A DNA stretch of 64,000 nt from Symbiodinium natans (GCA_905221605.1 CAJNDS010000032.1:136388-200387), one strand, 5' to 3'; shown: positions 32,703-43,725, numbered from the stretch's first letter. The notes: generated by a model not told the origin, from the sequence alone. Program-made: numbers and translations.

Positions 32703-32751
32703 CTGTGATTGCGAACGGCTGTCCGCGGCCGCAAGTGGAGTCCGCCCACAA

Positions 32752-33072
32752 AAACCCGAAAAGCCGAAAACCCGAAAAGTCGAAAAGTTGATTGGGGCAC
32801 AAGCTTAGCGCGAAAAGGCGAAAAGTCGAAAAGTCGAAACTGCGGGAAAAGTACCGAAACATCCGAAAAGTCGCCGAAAAAAACGAAAAGTCGCCGAAAA
32901 AACGAAAAGCCGAAAAGCCGAAAAGTCGAAAAGTCGAAAAGTTGTGAAAATCCCGAAAAGTAGGAAAAGTCGAAAGCATGAATATTTTCGAACAATCCTG
33001 AACGTTCCGAGCAGTCTGAAAGTCCCGAAATGTCCAAAAGCCGAAATGTCGAAAGGCGGAAAAGTGGGCAAA
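32752..33072. repeat. CGAAAAG(T/C) array, first block
   Basis: Dozens of gaaaagtcgaaaagccg-type 8-9 base units run head to tail with interspersed variants. The + strand would encode KSRKVEKSK-type peptides and the - strand STFRLFDFS-type peptides; these are consequences of the repeat, not genes. Confidence 0.9.
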
Positions 33073-33135
33073 GCACATTCTTCTAGAAGTTGTAAGGTGA
33101 AGTGCCGGGAACCCAGCATTGGTTTTTATGCGGTT

Positions 33136-33138
<3 letters not shown>

Positions 33139-33182
<44 letters not shown>
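33139..33182. repeat. Poly-G run
   Basis: About 44 consecutive G bases, giving poly-Gly frames. It may be of uncertain length because of sequencing. Confidence 0.9.
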
Positions 33183-33239
33183 CTTGGGGGGCACGGACTG
33201 GATGGACACGCAGTCGTCCTGGAAGGTGTAAACCTTGTG

Positions 33240-34060
33240 AGCTCGAAAAGCCTAACCTTCAAGCCTCACCTCGGGAGTCAAGAAGCTTTAGAACTTGTAG
33301 ATTTCGGGCCGCTGGCCCAGGAAAGGCCTGAGTTTCACTGAGTAGGAATCATAGGGTTTTGGATGTTTGGTTTGTTTTTGAATCTACCTCAAAATTCAGA
33401 GTCGTACTTGAAGATACTAAATTTGTGGCAGTTGGCCTTGAAGGTGCTCTGAACAACTAACTCTTTAACCTTGCCCCTGAACAGTCTAGCTCTTCTTAAC
33501 CCTTAACCCATATTTTTGATATGATCCTTAAGCCTTTTCAACATAACAAATGTCTAAAGCTCCGAGCCTTGACCCTGAACTCTGAACCTCTCAACACCGT
33601 AAGCTTTAAACTCTGAAGCGTTTGATCTCTTGGTACGCTGCACTAATCCTGGGATGGGGTGGTATGAGCTTGTAGCTCTGAACTTCTTTGGAAATCTGGG
33701 TGCAGGTTAGGGTCTAGAGATAAAGTGCTCTGAACAACTAACTCTGTAACCTTGTCTTTGAATAGTGGAACTCTTCCTAACGCTCAACCCTTGATTTTCT
33801 TGCTTCAATAATCTTTCTTGTAAACTCTTAACCTGGACTATGTGAAGCCTGAATGTCTAAACTCCATAGGCTCTAAACTCTGAAGCAATGTTCTTGGAGA
33901 TCTGGGTTCAAGGCCCTGGGTCTAAAGATGATCGCCAAGTGTCTTCTCCGGATGTATGTAGGCTGCCCAGGCACGTCGTTGAGGCTGTCGCATGTAAGAT
34001 CCACGCGGCGAAGCCTACAAGGCCTTCTTAAATTCGGAGCGGCTGTAGATTTATGATAGC
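33240..34060. repeat. Degenerate aaccctgaac-type repeats
   Basis: The text is made of variants of aacccttaaccc, ctctgaac and tctaaactctgaagc. A longer block, gctctgaacaactaactct, occurs at about 33,449 and 33,729, a step of about 280 bases. It looks like decayed telomere-like or satellite sequence. Confidence 0.55.
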
Positions 34061-34117
34061 ACTGGTTTAGGATGTGTGTGTGTGTGTGTGTCGTCGGAAG
34101 GGCTGACGGGGATGAGC

Positions 34118-34433
34118 CCGAAAAGCTCGAAAAGTTGAAAAGTGCAGAAAAATCTCGAAAAGTGCACAAGCCCCGAAAAGTCGAAAAGCCCGAAAAGCCA
34201 CGAAAAGTCGAAAAGTCCAGATAAGTCCTGAGGGGGATGAGCCCGAAAAGTCCGAAAAGTCGAAAAGTGTAGAAAAATCTTGAAAAGTGCACAAGCCCCG
34301 AAAAGTCGAAAAGCCCGAAAAGCCACGAAAAGTCGAAAAGTACCGAAAAGTCCCGGCGAGACCCGAAAAGTCGAAAAGTCGAAAAGTCGAAAAGTCGACA
34401 ACTTTTCGACTTTTCGACTTTTCGACTTTTCGA
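34118..34433. repeat. CGAAAAG array, second block, ending in a hairpin
   Basis: Same unit as the block at 32.75 kb. Two larger sub-repeats (gatgagcccgaaaag...) start at about 34,111 and 34,237. At about 34,365-34,433 four gaaaagtc units are followed, after a few bases, by four acttttcg units. This forms a near-perfect hairpin with arms of about 32 bases. Confidence 0.9.
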
Positions 34434-34485
34434 TTTTTTCAGGGCGTCTCCGCTTATCTGCAAGCGCGGAAGCTTGCGTGCTTAG

Positions 34486-34581
34486 TATGTATATGAGTAT
34501 ATGTATATGAGTATATGTATACGTATGCGTATACGTATATGTATACGTATATGTATATGTATATATATATACACACACACA
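34486..34581. repeat. (TATATG/TACGTA)n and (AC)n tract
   Basis: gtatatgagtatatg units pass into tatacgta and then acacacac. It shares gtatatgagtatatg with the tract at 32.69 kb, which lies on the other side of the paired CGAAAAG blocks. Confidence 0.85.
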
Positions 34582-34956
34582 CATTTCGCATGTCGCAAAA
34601 CGGTTTGTTTACGGTTTTGTGTCCCCTTGACATCTCCCCCCCCCCCCCTCTCTCCCCAGCAGTTTTCGAGGGTTTTCAACGGTTTGTAAACGGCTATTGT
34701 CGCTTTGGCTTGTGCCGGGGTACAATGCTGAACTGCCCTTAACTGCCAGCTTCTTTTCGTCAGAATGCCTGATTCAAGAAGCCCGCCGGCCCCCAAGGTC
34801 AGCATCTCATTCTGCTAGATCTGGGCTTCATCGGAGCGGGATTCTGGGCCAAAACCGTGTAAAACCGTCTTGGAGGGGCGACACGGGTCCCGGCGCCATT
34901 TTCAAATTGTTTTTGGAGGGGCAAGAAGGGCACATCTTCACCTGCTACAAGGCCTG

Positions 34957-35051
<95 letters not shown>

Positions 35052-35088
35052 TTACTACTACTTTTACTACTACTTTTACTACTACTTT

Positions 35089-35176
<88 letters not shown>
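34957..35176. repeat. (ACT)n trinucleotide tract
   Basis: About 220 bases of act units, with four interruptions (acttttact) at about 35,048-35,090. It causes poly-Thr and poly-Tyr ORFs, which are not genes. Confidence 0.95.
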
Positions 35177-35332
35177 GCTGCCAGGCTAGGGCCAAAAGAA
35201 GTGGCTTCGGTTGGCTCGCCTCTTGTCCAAGGGACGGACTACTGTAGTAGTACCCATCCTCAGATGAACGTCCGAATGGACACGTGCGAAGGTTTGCTAG
35301 TTTCGCGTGGCAGAACATAAGATGCGTACAAG

Positions 35333-35599
35333 ATGCAAATGTTGGGGGCGGTAGCTGCGCACGATGAATGTCGCGGCCTCGCTTGTTCCTTTCGCTTGGA
35401 ACGCAAGATGCATCCGGTGCAACTTGTAAATTCGCCGAAACCACTACCACCACAAACTCCGCTGGCTCCACCTGGCGCTGAAGCCTTGAAACACCCTAAA
35501 ATTAAATCATCCGAGAGCAAACCTAAACCCGACCCGAATAGTTTTTATGAGCAGCTCCTGGTATGGTGTAGGCTTAGGGTTCGAAGCCCCTTCCGGTAA
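35333..35599 (+). CDS. Candidate proline-rich exon upstream of PP2C
   Basis: A frame with LERKMHPVQLVNSPKP, LAPPGAEALKHPK and SESKPKPDPNSFYEQL is protein-like and polar. It lies 160 bases before the first PP2C exon and on the same strand, so it might be a 5' coding or leader exon of that gene. Not recognised, and no splice link was established. Confidence 0.3.
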   Translation: MQMLGAVAAHDECRGLACSFRLERKMHPVQLVNSPKPLPPQTPLAPPGAEALKHPKIKSSESKPKPDPNSFYEQLLVWCRLRVRSPFR

Positions 35600-35755
35600 A
35601 TGTCATGTGACCAGCGTGGCGGATTGAGACGCGCCAACGTCCAGCATCCAGGTTTAGGGCTGAAGGTGATCGGGCTGGGGGGCCATCAATTGCGAAGCCC
35701 GAGCTCGTAATGAATCTGTCCTTGGAGTTGAAATGGCAAGTAAGGTTTTGGATTC

Positions 35756-38700
35756 ATGAGTATGAGATCAAGAACAGTTATGTCCTACCCCGATCCCACT
35801 CCCGATGCATTGAACCAGCATGCTTTGCAGGATCGATGCATGGCAGTTCACGACTGCCTGGGAGATTCTCGGATTCCGTTTCACACTGCCAGGGGGCTTA
35901 CCAGCAACCGGTGGACACCTCCACATGTTGCCTGCACGGTCTGTCTAGGTTGGTGTCCTAGACGGTCACGACACAGACTCCGCATCTGATTTGGCCGCCA
36001 GCTCATATTTTGATCTACAAAATCAGAGCCGACATGCAAAAGCAGGATGTATGCCGTCAGCCGAGCGGATCGGTACCGTAGTCGTGACGGTCATGGGATC
36101 ACATGCAGCAGGTCGCGAAACTGCTTCCAGTGGCTGTCGGCAGGCGGATGAAGGCGGATGAAAGCCATATGCGCTGTTTCACATTCAGGAAAGTTCTTGT
36201 GTGGGAGCCCGTGAACATCCCGTACTCTCTCGCGAGCGTTCATATGAGCATTCACTGAACATTTTTTGGCCTGGTGGCCGTTTTTCTTTGATTGCTGTTT
36301 TGTTAATTTGCGTTGCTTTTACTTCTCCCCTGCGTTTCTACCTGCTTGTTTTTCTTTCTTCAAGTTGCTGCTTTTCTGCTATGCCACGTGGCTTCTCTGT
36401 CTGCAGTGATGGAATCACTTGTACAAGGTACCTGACAGTCATCTGCAAATAAGCGCATGTGTGATCACATACAAAAGTTACAACCATAGAGGAACTGTCA
36501 CACCAAGTTTGGGGACGTAATCTTTTGCGAATTGTCCTACATGTGAACATATATACATATTTGCATATGTACATGCTTATGTGTATATACATATGTCAAA
36601 GAATAGAGGGAGCGATTGTTTGGAGGCAGTGTTCAGTTTTCTGAATGGAGGGCCTATTTTTTTGGTACTTTTTTCTTGTTTTGGTACTTGTTCTTTTTTT
36701 CGTGGTCCCCTGGTCTCCTGGTCCGCTGGTCCCCCGGTCTGCTGGGCCGCTGCTCTGCTGGTCTCTCAGTCTGCTGGTCTGCTGGTCGCCTGGTCCCCTG
36801 GTCTGCTACCAAGCCGTGCAAGCTTTTTTTCAATGCAGATGAACGAATAAAGCCCATCAGGCCACTTGTTTTCAAAGCATATGAACGATTGAAGCCAATG
36901 ATGCGAGCATTGTGTGTGTTTGCAAATGGGGGGTTGGGGGGGCACCCCCCGCCTTTTTTAGCCGTGGAAGCTTGTTTCGAAGCACATGAACGATTCAAAG
37001 CCATCATGCGAGCATTGTGTTTGCAAAGGGGGAGGGGCTGCCCGCCCCAACCCCCCTGCTGCTTTAAGCCGTGCAAGCTTTTTTCAAAGCATATGAAGGA
37101 TCGAAACCCATCATGCCACTTTTTCTAAGCATACATATGAACGATCCAACCCATGAACAAGCATTGTGTTTGCAAATGGGGGGAGCTGCGCCCCACCCCC
37201 CCCCCCCCCCCCCCCAACCCCCCCTTCGCCCCCCCCCCCCCCCCTCCCCCCCCCCCCTCCCTCCCCCCGCCCCCCCCCGCCTCCCCCGCCCCCACCCCCG
37301 ACCCCCCAGCCCCCCCCGCTCCCCGGCCCGCCCACTTCTTTAAGCCGTGCAAGCCTTTCTCAAAGCATATGAACGATGACAGCCCATCAGGCCACTCTTT
37401 TCGAAGCATATGAACGATTGAAACCCATGATGCGAGCACTGTGTTTGCAAATTTGGGGGGGGGGGCTGCGCCCCCCCCCAATCCCCCCTCCGCCTGTTTT
37501 AGTAATGCAAGCTTGTTTCAAAGCATATGAACGATTGAAAGCCATCATTTGTGTTGGCTGCGTCCCCCCCTAACCCCCCCCAACTCCCCGCTTTTTAAGG
37601 CTTGCGAGCAACATTTATAAGAATTCCTACGACAAGCAGTACGAATCCGATGAAGATATGGAGGGAATGGAGGTTTTCGTAGGAAAAGCAAAAAAAGGGA
37701 GAATGGATGTGTTTTTTGGAGAAACCAAGAACATCGACCAACTCCTATGGAAATTCAAAAGGGAATGTGGCCTTTTCCTAGGAAGACCAGGGGGCCAGCA
37801 GACCGGGGCACCAGAAAAACCACGAAAAAAATGAGCACCTAAAAAAACTAAAAACACTAAACAAAATCTCCGCCCTTTCTTAATGGGCTTTTATGAGGGA
37901 CATGCAAGGATTGTGTAGGTGCAGCATGTTCGAGTGACCGTTGCACGTGACAGGATGGCCTTTCGATCAGTCAGGCGCGGGGAATGACGTGCCATTTAGG
38001 TAACCCGCTCGGCTATAAATGCCGGAACAGTACGGGGGTACCCCCTTTTCGCCAATTAAGTTTCGGCAGCTATGGTTTCTGACTGTCGTTTGCGTCTGTG
38101 AGGGGTCTGTGCTGGATCTCGATGGGGGGGTCGAGAATTGCCTTCGGCATTTTCCAACCTCCCTTACCCTTAATCCAAGGGGGATATTTAGGTATTGCAT
38201 CGTTGAGGTCGGCATGACTAGATTTTGCGGATCAACATGTCGGAACCGTTGGCACTTGTCGGTCTGTTGGGGCAACATGTCGGCCTTAATTTTTGTTGTA
38301 AGGGCTTCAATGCCGCCATTGCTGACAAGGCTTACATGGAAGCAATGGCTGAGATGGAAGACCGATTAAAACGCGAGCACGCCACTGCCGGCACGTGCGC
38401 GCCTTATTTGGGTGTTGTGCGTTGGCTTTCATAATGCAGAGCTCCCTGCAGTGTTGTAGCACATGTAGAAGAAAGTGGCCCGGGTGGGGAGCCAATTCCT
38501 GCAGCGTGTTGTCATGTGTTGTCATGTTTCACTGCTGTGGGTTGAGGTGCGTCAACAGCTGCACAATTGCTGCTGGCCCTACACTTGAATCCATCTGATC
38601 TGTATACACGGTCGAAGTGCCTGCAAGGAAGCTATGCTTCAACATGTGGCCGAGAGTCAGCTTTGGCATCGTCGTTTTGCTGCAAGACCTCGGGTCCAGG

Positions 38701-41550
38701 CCGCGTGTGGTGTGCGAATCTTGGCGATTGCCGAGCAGCTCTTGTGCTGCTTGAGGCCACCTGTTGATCTTGCACCAGCAATACCAGTATCGAGCTGTAC
38801 AGTTACATGAAACCGAAGTTTTCACAAGCATGCTTCATGTTGCAGATGCTGTGTGGAGAGGTCCGCGTGTTTTCAAAGCAGTTGCATGTCCAAGTCCCAA
38901 GTCCAGGCATCCGCCACAGCAAGCGGTGCAGCCAAGGCAAGCACTGCTTCATCGTGCTGCACGCTACCTCGACTACAAAATGTATGCTTTTCGCTACTAT
39001 TCAATCAATTGAGTTTAATGTTGAGCAAAAATGACAGTTACTCAAAAGGCAAACATCGTTTTGTCAAACAAAAAAACATATGCAGCCCTTCGGCGGTTGC
39101 CAAGACCCAGCGGTGAGAGAGGCAAGGCAGTAAACAAAATGTCCGCATGTCCTGCTCACACCCTTCGGACAGCTGAGGGCTGCAGTCAAGGGTCAGCCGG
39201 AAAGTTGGAGAGGTTGGGCGGAGTGTGGCTGATGCCCGAGGGCCAGAGACAGCAGAATACTTCGCGGATGTTGAACTATCAGGCAAAGATAGGGCTAGTC
39301 GGATGCGGTGGGGAAGCTACCGAAGTTTCCAGTGTCGAACCAGGGGCCCGAACCGCGATTGGAACACATTGGAACTTTGGAACCCTTGGGTTCCCTTGCC
39401 AGCATCATCCTGCATCTATGGTGAACTTTAAGAAACGATGGATGCAATATGGGGTGATGCCGAAGCCGGCAGTTCGGCCTCGCTTTTCACAGCCGAGCGG
39501 GGTCTCTTCTTGTCACGTGGTGGACTGTTAACAGTTCCATGAAAGTTTCAGCGGCAGGCAGAGGTCCTCATGTGGTTATCTCGCGACCACAAGGCGCGCT
39601 CTAGTTACTCTGCTGCTTTGCGCAGCTCCAACCTTACATGCAAAGTCAACAGCTGCTGAGAACATTGAGCTGCCACTGCAAGTCGACGTTAAGTCACGCC
39701 TGCCATCGCCTGCCAGAATCTGAAAGGCCAGCTGCCCGATAGAACAGAAGCGCATCGAGGCGGTAGGTGGATCTGTGACCGGCTCAGAATACTGTACCCA
39801 AAGCCTTGCTTGCACATAATCACCACTAAGCCCGAGCAGCAGGATGATACCTGAAGAGATGTGGAAGGGTTTTTTCATCGCGTTCGTCGGCTTTCCCCTC
39901 CTGCTCGAAGCGACATGTGAAGATGCATCTGACATCGCACTGTCGAATATCCCACATGATGTGTCATTCCTGCCCAAAACCGAGGTCATAGACGGAAGGG
40001 TCGAAGGCCTGGAACCTTCCAGGACACGAAGCATGCTGTGTGATGTGTCATAATCTGATAAAGAAATCTTAAGGTTAGTTTGCGCGTCAAGGCGACCAGG
40101 TAGGAATCGCAGAGTGCGCAAGTTCAGGCTGGCTTTAGAGCTGTTCGCAAGTTCCCAAAATATCCAAATTCGGCGCAGGACTCTTGGCGATTTCGACGTG
40201 AAAATGACAGTGAAACCAGGGGTTATCTCCATCGTGCCTGAGGCATTCCTGGCCATTTGGAATTTCTTGCAAAAAGGGCTTCACCACACGAGCCGACATT
40301 GACATCCTAGCGCACTTATATGACATCATGACAGCATGCAGTCTCAATGTCAGGTGCGAAGTGTGGAGGTTGATGCTGGCCAGAAACTGAGCAAACTCAG
40401 CATGCTCGTGGAACCCGCAACTCAAACGAACCCTGCCATGCACAGACACGACATGTTTGATAAGCATCGCAAGCGAGCAATCTGGTGTCCATGGTGCTAT
40501 TTGCTAGTTGTACTAGATCTCACAGCCTCACAGCATTGTCTTCAAGTTGCTATCGGATTTGTCCTGCCTCATCTGACGTTGACGCTCCTCTTGTCCTCAC
40601 ACTGCCACCAGCGTACTGGAGGTTCGACGGCCAGTGGCCGCCGTGGAATTTTAATGTGTGCCACCGACGGCGTTTGGGACGTGATGACTGGGCAGGACGG
40701 CCACGGCGGCATTAAGTCATTGAGCACAATATTCCAGACTGCTCTGCTCGTTTGTACACATTTTTTGTCAGTCGAAACAGCAATGAATCAGGCAGCACAC
40801 CGTCACACCTAGTCACACCCTGGTTGCTTTGTGCTTTCGATACATGCACTGATGTGCATGAGGATTCGCTGGGTTCACTCTAAGTGCAACGGTTTTGATG
40901 GGTGATTGTCTGTAGCGCCTCCAACTCCATGCTCATGGCACCGAGAGACATCGTCCTTCCTTAGAGCTCCCATGCTCAGCCATGCCTAATTTGCTTCTTG
41001 TTGGTCACTGCTAGTCTCTCTCTTCCTCGGAAAAAGAATAGGCACAGATGGCCAGTGAACCTCAAGCTTCAAGCTTCTGCAGGACCTGTGCAAGCTGATA
41101 CAAGCAAGAAAGGACTTGTTTGACGTTGCATGTGCTGACTGCAGCTCGCAAATGCTGTCATTGGTCACGGGTTGTTTCCTTCCCTATTGTTTGCGCTTGA
41201 GTCGGCGAAGGACCTGGCTGCTTTCTTAAGTCCTGAGGCACTATTGGAGGCCGCATGCAGTTAGCCTGCTGTTTCAAGCCAGTTCGGGCAAGACCTCGTC
41301 TTCTCGGTGCCTTCTGTCACGACCGGACTCGTGGATCAACAACCCTGGCAGGTACCAAGAGCGGGGTCACAGGCTCTCCACGAGCTGGCGGAGGACTTGG
41401 TGCAGCCCGCCTCGCATGACATCACATGACACAATGCAAGATAAAGGATGGACCCTAAAGCATCTTAGCCAGGACATTGTGCAGTTCGCCCTTGCCAAGG
41501 GCAGTCGCGATGCCGGCTGCCTGAGCAACATCATGTTGTCAGTTATGGTC
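35756..41550 (+). CDS. PP2C-type (PPM family) protein phosphatase, multi-exon
   Basis: Predicted metal-dependent Ser/Thr phosphatase. PP2C motifs appear in order in small exons: an NQ-containing start (35,756-35,875), VGVLDGHD (35,949-36,015), QVAKLLPVAVGRRMK (36,109-36,172), DRLKREHATAGT (38,303-38,394), VLSCVVM (38,505-38,546), RVWCANLGDCRAALV (38,687-38,757), KLERLGGVWLMPEG (39,196-39,240), TLGDFDVKM (40,179-40,210), ILMCATDGVWDVM (40,635-40,698) and FALAKGSRDAG...SNIMLSV (41,469-41,550). These match the DGHG, SGtTa, anvGDsRa, E.GG, tRslGDf.lK, lilAtDGlwDv and A..GS.DNitv blocks of the family. DGHG is DGHD here, the NQD block reads NQH, and the final GSxDN block has an insertion. Metal-binding Asp residues at DGH, GDfdvK and ATDG are kept. 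A coding-like exon at 41,083-41,170 may also belong. The start codon and the 3' end are uncertain. Confidence 0.75.
35949..36015 (+). CDS. PP2C exon: DGH motif
   Basis: Acceptor gtctgtctag is followed by VGVLDGHDTDSASDL and AASSYFD. This is the 'fgVlDGHgGd.aa.ya...' block that supplies the first metal-binding Asp. The second Gly of DGHG is Asp in this copy. Confidence 0.65.
36109..36172 (+). CDS. PP2C exon after the DGH motif
   Basis: After acatgcag the frame reads QVAKLLPVAVGRRMKADE, which fits the helix following DGHG ('vs.fv...Lp..l'). The next matching exon is 2.1 kb away, and the intron between them holds the poly-G/C element at 36.6-37.9 kb. Confidence 0.5.
36615..37865. mobile_element. 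Repeat element with imperfect inverted ends, inside a PP2C intron
   Basis: The left end (36,660-36,810) contains ttttttcgtgg followed by repeated ggtcccctggtctgctgg units. The right end (37,785-37,860) contains the reverse complement order, ccagggggccagcagaccgggg then ccacgaaaaaa. Between them a module recurs about five times (aagccgtgcaagctt, caaagcatatgaacgat, gcattgtgtttgcaaa), separated by poly-G and poly-C runs. No transposase ORF was found. It may be a non-autonomous element or a compound satellite. Confidence 0.5.
37195..37335. repeat. C-rich low-complexity tract
   Basis: About 140 bases of nearly pure C with scattered T, G and A. Proline- and glycine-rich ORFs here are artefacts. Part of the element at 36.6-37.9 kb. 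Confidence 0.9.
38303..38394 (+). CDS. PP2C exon before the SGTT block
   Basis: Reads FNAAIADKAYMEAMA and EMEDRLKREHATAGT up to a donor gtgcgc. The end AGT, joined to the exon at 38,505 (acceptor cctgcag; TVLSCVVM), gives the 'SGtTavvalv' block in frame. Confidence 0.55.
38687..38757 (+). CDS. PP2C exon: GDxRA motif
   Basis: Reads SGPGRVWCANLGDCRAALV, equivalent to 'l.vaNvGDSRavL' of PP2C enzymes. Ser of GDSR is Cys. The acceptor is probably tgctgcaag. Confidence 0.7.
40179..40210 (+). CDS. PP2C micro-exon: RxLGDFxxK motif
   Basis: A segment of about 32 bases after acceptor ggcgcag, reading TLGDFDVKMT, with the preceding Arg codon completed across the junction. It matches 'LavtRslGDf.lK', a signature PP2C block carrying a metal-binding Asp. 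A 227-codon ORF on the other strand overlaps it but has no motif. Confidence 0.6.
40635..40698 (+). CDS. PP2C exon: ATDGVWDV motif
   Basis: Reads GRRGILMCATDGVWDVMTGQ, which is a clear match to the PP2C 'flilAtDGlwDvms.qe' block with its metal-binding Asp. Confidence 0.75.
41469..41550 (+). CDS. PP2C exon: C-terminal GSxDN-like block
   Basis: Between catcttag and a donor gtaaac the frame reads SQDIVQFALAKGSRDAG then CLSNIMLSVMV. This corresponds to 'a..Lv..Al.rGS.DNitvivv'. Three to four extra residues separate the expected D and N. Confidence 0.6.
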
Positions 41551-41559
41551 AGTAAACAC

Positions 41560-43500
41560 TGGACCTCGGCTCTGGCCTCCTGAGGGAAGCATTTTGGGCT
41601 TTGGCTTTTGATGCTTTGCAGCGTGTCAATTGCGATGTGATTTTTGCGATGTGATTTGGGATTCATCTTGCGAGATGTGCAGGATGGGCTCGATACGGGA
41701 GCCAAAGTCAGAGCAACTTGCAGGCTTGCAGGATGTTTGCCCAGTGTACGCATTCTGTACGCTACCGTGCCAGCGTTTTGGCCGGAGTGGCACAAGCTTT
41801 GAAAGCCGAACGTTGCTCCGGTATCCGATTCCAAGAAAGGTAAACGAAGGCCCTTCGGATAGGGACAGGTACTGCCCAACATGACAGCCCACCTGGGCCT
41901 CAGATTGCCTTAGGCCCCTAGAAACCCTGAAACGCCAAAAGATGCCTGTAGAATGTGGCCTGCTTCCTGTACCTCCAAGAAATACGTTCAAAACGAACAT
42001 GGGCACTAGGCCGAGGCAAATGAGTGGCATCAAATGCGCACATATCTGAGGATTGCACATGCTTGGTCGCCATGATAATGGTGCGGTGCTTACGCAGACG
42101 GATATCTCAGCTGCAAGCCTTTCTGGTTTTGGTGTGTATGTCAGTTGAAGATCGTGCTTGCATCAGGCTGTGCTGCCTACGGAGAGTTTAGTTTTTCCTA
42201 ACAGGCATTGCGTTTGTTGGAATTCGTGCCAATCAGCATAATGCATCGCATGCTCATTGAAGCTTTATGGTGTCACCGGAGCCATGACCTTCAGTCAGGT
42301 TGCCCACGACTAGCACGTCGAGGCCCACTCCAACACCATGACGCAAGCAATGTTGACTTTGCGTACCTTCGCATGATAAGACTTGTATTTCGTTGTCATG
42401 TGCAAGCCAGTATAAAGACGAGATGTAGAGATGCAGCAGATGTGTTTGGTGAATGTGGTGGGCGTGTGGAGGGTAGGAGCGTCAGCGTTAGGCGAGAAGT
42501 AATTATGCTTGGCTTCTTTAGACAGGGCTCGGGCTCAGGTTTTAGTAGTTCGTGTGCTGATGTGGCAAATTCACCAGAGCCTCTCACTCATGGCAGGTGA
42601 GTACCCTGTGCAGCGCTGCGCAGTGAAGCACAATGACTACGATCCGCCAGGGATGACATAGCGGCCCTGACACATGTTTCGCAGTTCAGATCGTATGCTC
42701 AAGATCCAAAGAGTGAGCCGCCATGTCGATCCTGGCTTCGTGGCACTGAGACTGAGACCTACACACAAAATGGCCCTGAAGTGTGCAGCAATCTGTTCAA
42801 GGCAGCTGACACCGATCACCAAGCATGTGCAACTTACTTTTTCACTCATAAACAAATCATAGGTGTCTCCTCGACATGCGAAGCGTAGACCTTTGCTAAT
42901 GCGGCGTGGCGTGTCAGATTGCATTTGCAGCTTCGTGTTGCGCAAAAGCTTGTTCGCCCAACTGCTTGCCCAATTTTGCTCACCCGCCTCTCTAGCAGTT
43001 TGCAGTGCAGTTTGCAGTGCAGCTTGCAGTGCAGCTTGCAGTGCAGTTTGCAATGCAGTTTGCAGTGCCAGTTTGCAGTGCCAGTTTGCAGTGCCAGTTT
43101 GCAGTGCAGTTTGCAGTGCAGTTTGCAGCATGCTATTGCAGAGGGCTTAAGAATGGTTGCACAAGACTGTCAACTTGAATCAACAACAAGCTGCGCTGAC
43201 TTTCGCAAGCCTGGGATTGCCAGGGCTAGGAATCTGAAATGCAGCTGCAGCAAAGGTTGCCGTTTGATGCAGCTAGGCGATACACTTTTGCAGCGCACTG
43301 ATTCTGCGATGCTCATTCTGTTGCACTTGGTGATCGCTTTTGGATTTGGGGTTCAGGGTTTTTTTGGAACAGCGTGTTTTCTCCTGTAAAAGGCTTAGCG
43401 GCTTGGCGGCCAACGTTCTTCTACAAGAGATCCTCTTACTGAGACGAGGTTCGAGGTCCCAGTCAGCTTCCCCCTTCAGATTGCCGATGGATTTCATCAT
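41560..43500. other. No confident gene; short minisatellite
   Basis: Flank downstream of PP2C. An ORF at 42,674-42,862 has no domain. The only clear structure is the minisatellite at 42.99-43.13 kb. Confidence 0.35.
42995..43132. repeat. TTGCAGTGCAG minisatellite
   Basis: About a dozen tandem units of ttgcagtgcag with one longer variant (ttgcagtgcca). It gives Cys-Ser-Ala-Val or Leu-Gln repeats in ORFs that are not genes. Confidence 0.9.
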
Positions 43501-43516
43501 GGACGCATAATATCGC

Positions 43517-43725
43517 TTTTTTTACGAATGGTTGGATTCCGGGCATCTCCCATCCAAGACACTGTGGGCCGGACCGCCGCAGATTCGTGTCGCACTTTCG
43601 AACTCCGTTCCCACACCCACATACTCGGCCGATGCCTTTGTGCTGGACTCGCGGAAGCAGTTCTCATTCTGCGTTTGTTGCTCAAGCCGTATTCTGTGGC
43701 GTAGTCAGCATTGCTCCCCACTTTA
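43517..43725 (+). CDS. Candidate exon, unknown
   Basis: A frame without a needed ATG reads YEWLDSGHLPSKTLW, then AGPPQIRVALSNSVPT, PTYSADAFVLDSRK and QFSFCVCC. It looks protein-like. The minus strand is also open for 74 codons but is Arg/Ser-rich, as expected for the reverse of a coding stretch. Not recognised. Confidence 0.3.

Noticed and set aside
32479-33078. 199- and 197-residue minus ORFs with FRLFDFSTF and HIHIH repeats
   Set aside because: Read through the CGAAAAG and TATATG arrays; two overlapping frames are open equally, as expected for a repeat.
34697-35320. 207-residue ORF with poly-Thr (and 125-residue poly-Tyr ORF)
   Set aside because: Produced by the (ACT)n tract; the flanking parts are not protein-like.
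36080-36096. gacggtcatggg, reading DGHG in one frame
   Set aside because: The frame around it does not continue as PP2C, and a better DGH exon (VGVLDGHD) lies at 35,949-36,015.
39576-40256. 226-residue minus-strand ORF, the longest non-repeat ORF
   Set aside because: No motif or domain; it overlaps the + strand PP2C micro-exon at 40,179-40,210 and lies inside the PP2C gene. Probably a chance open frame.
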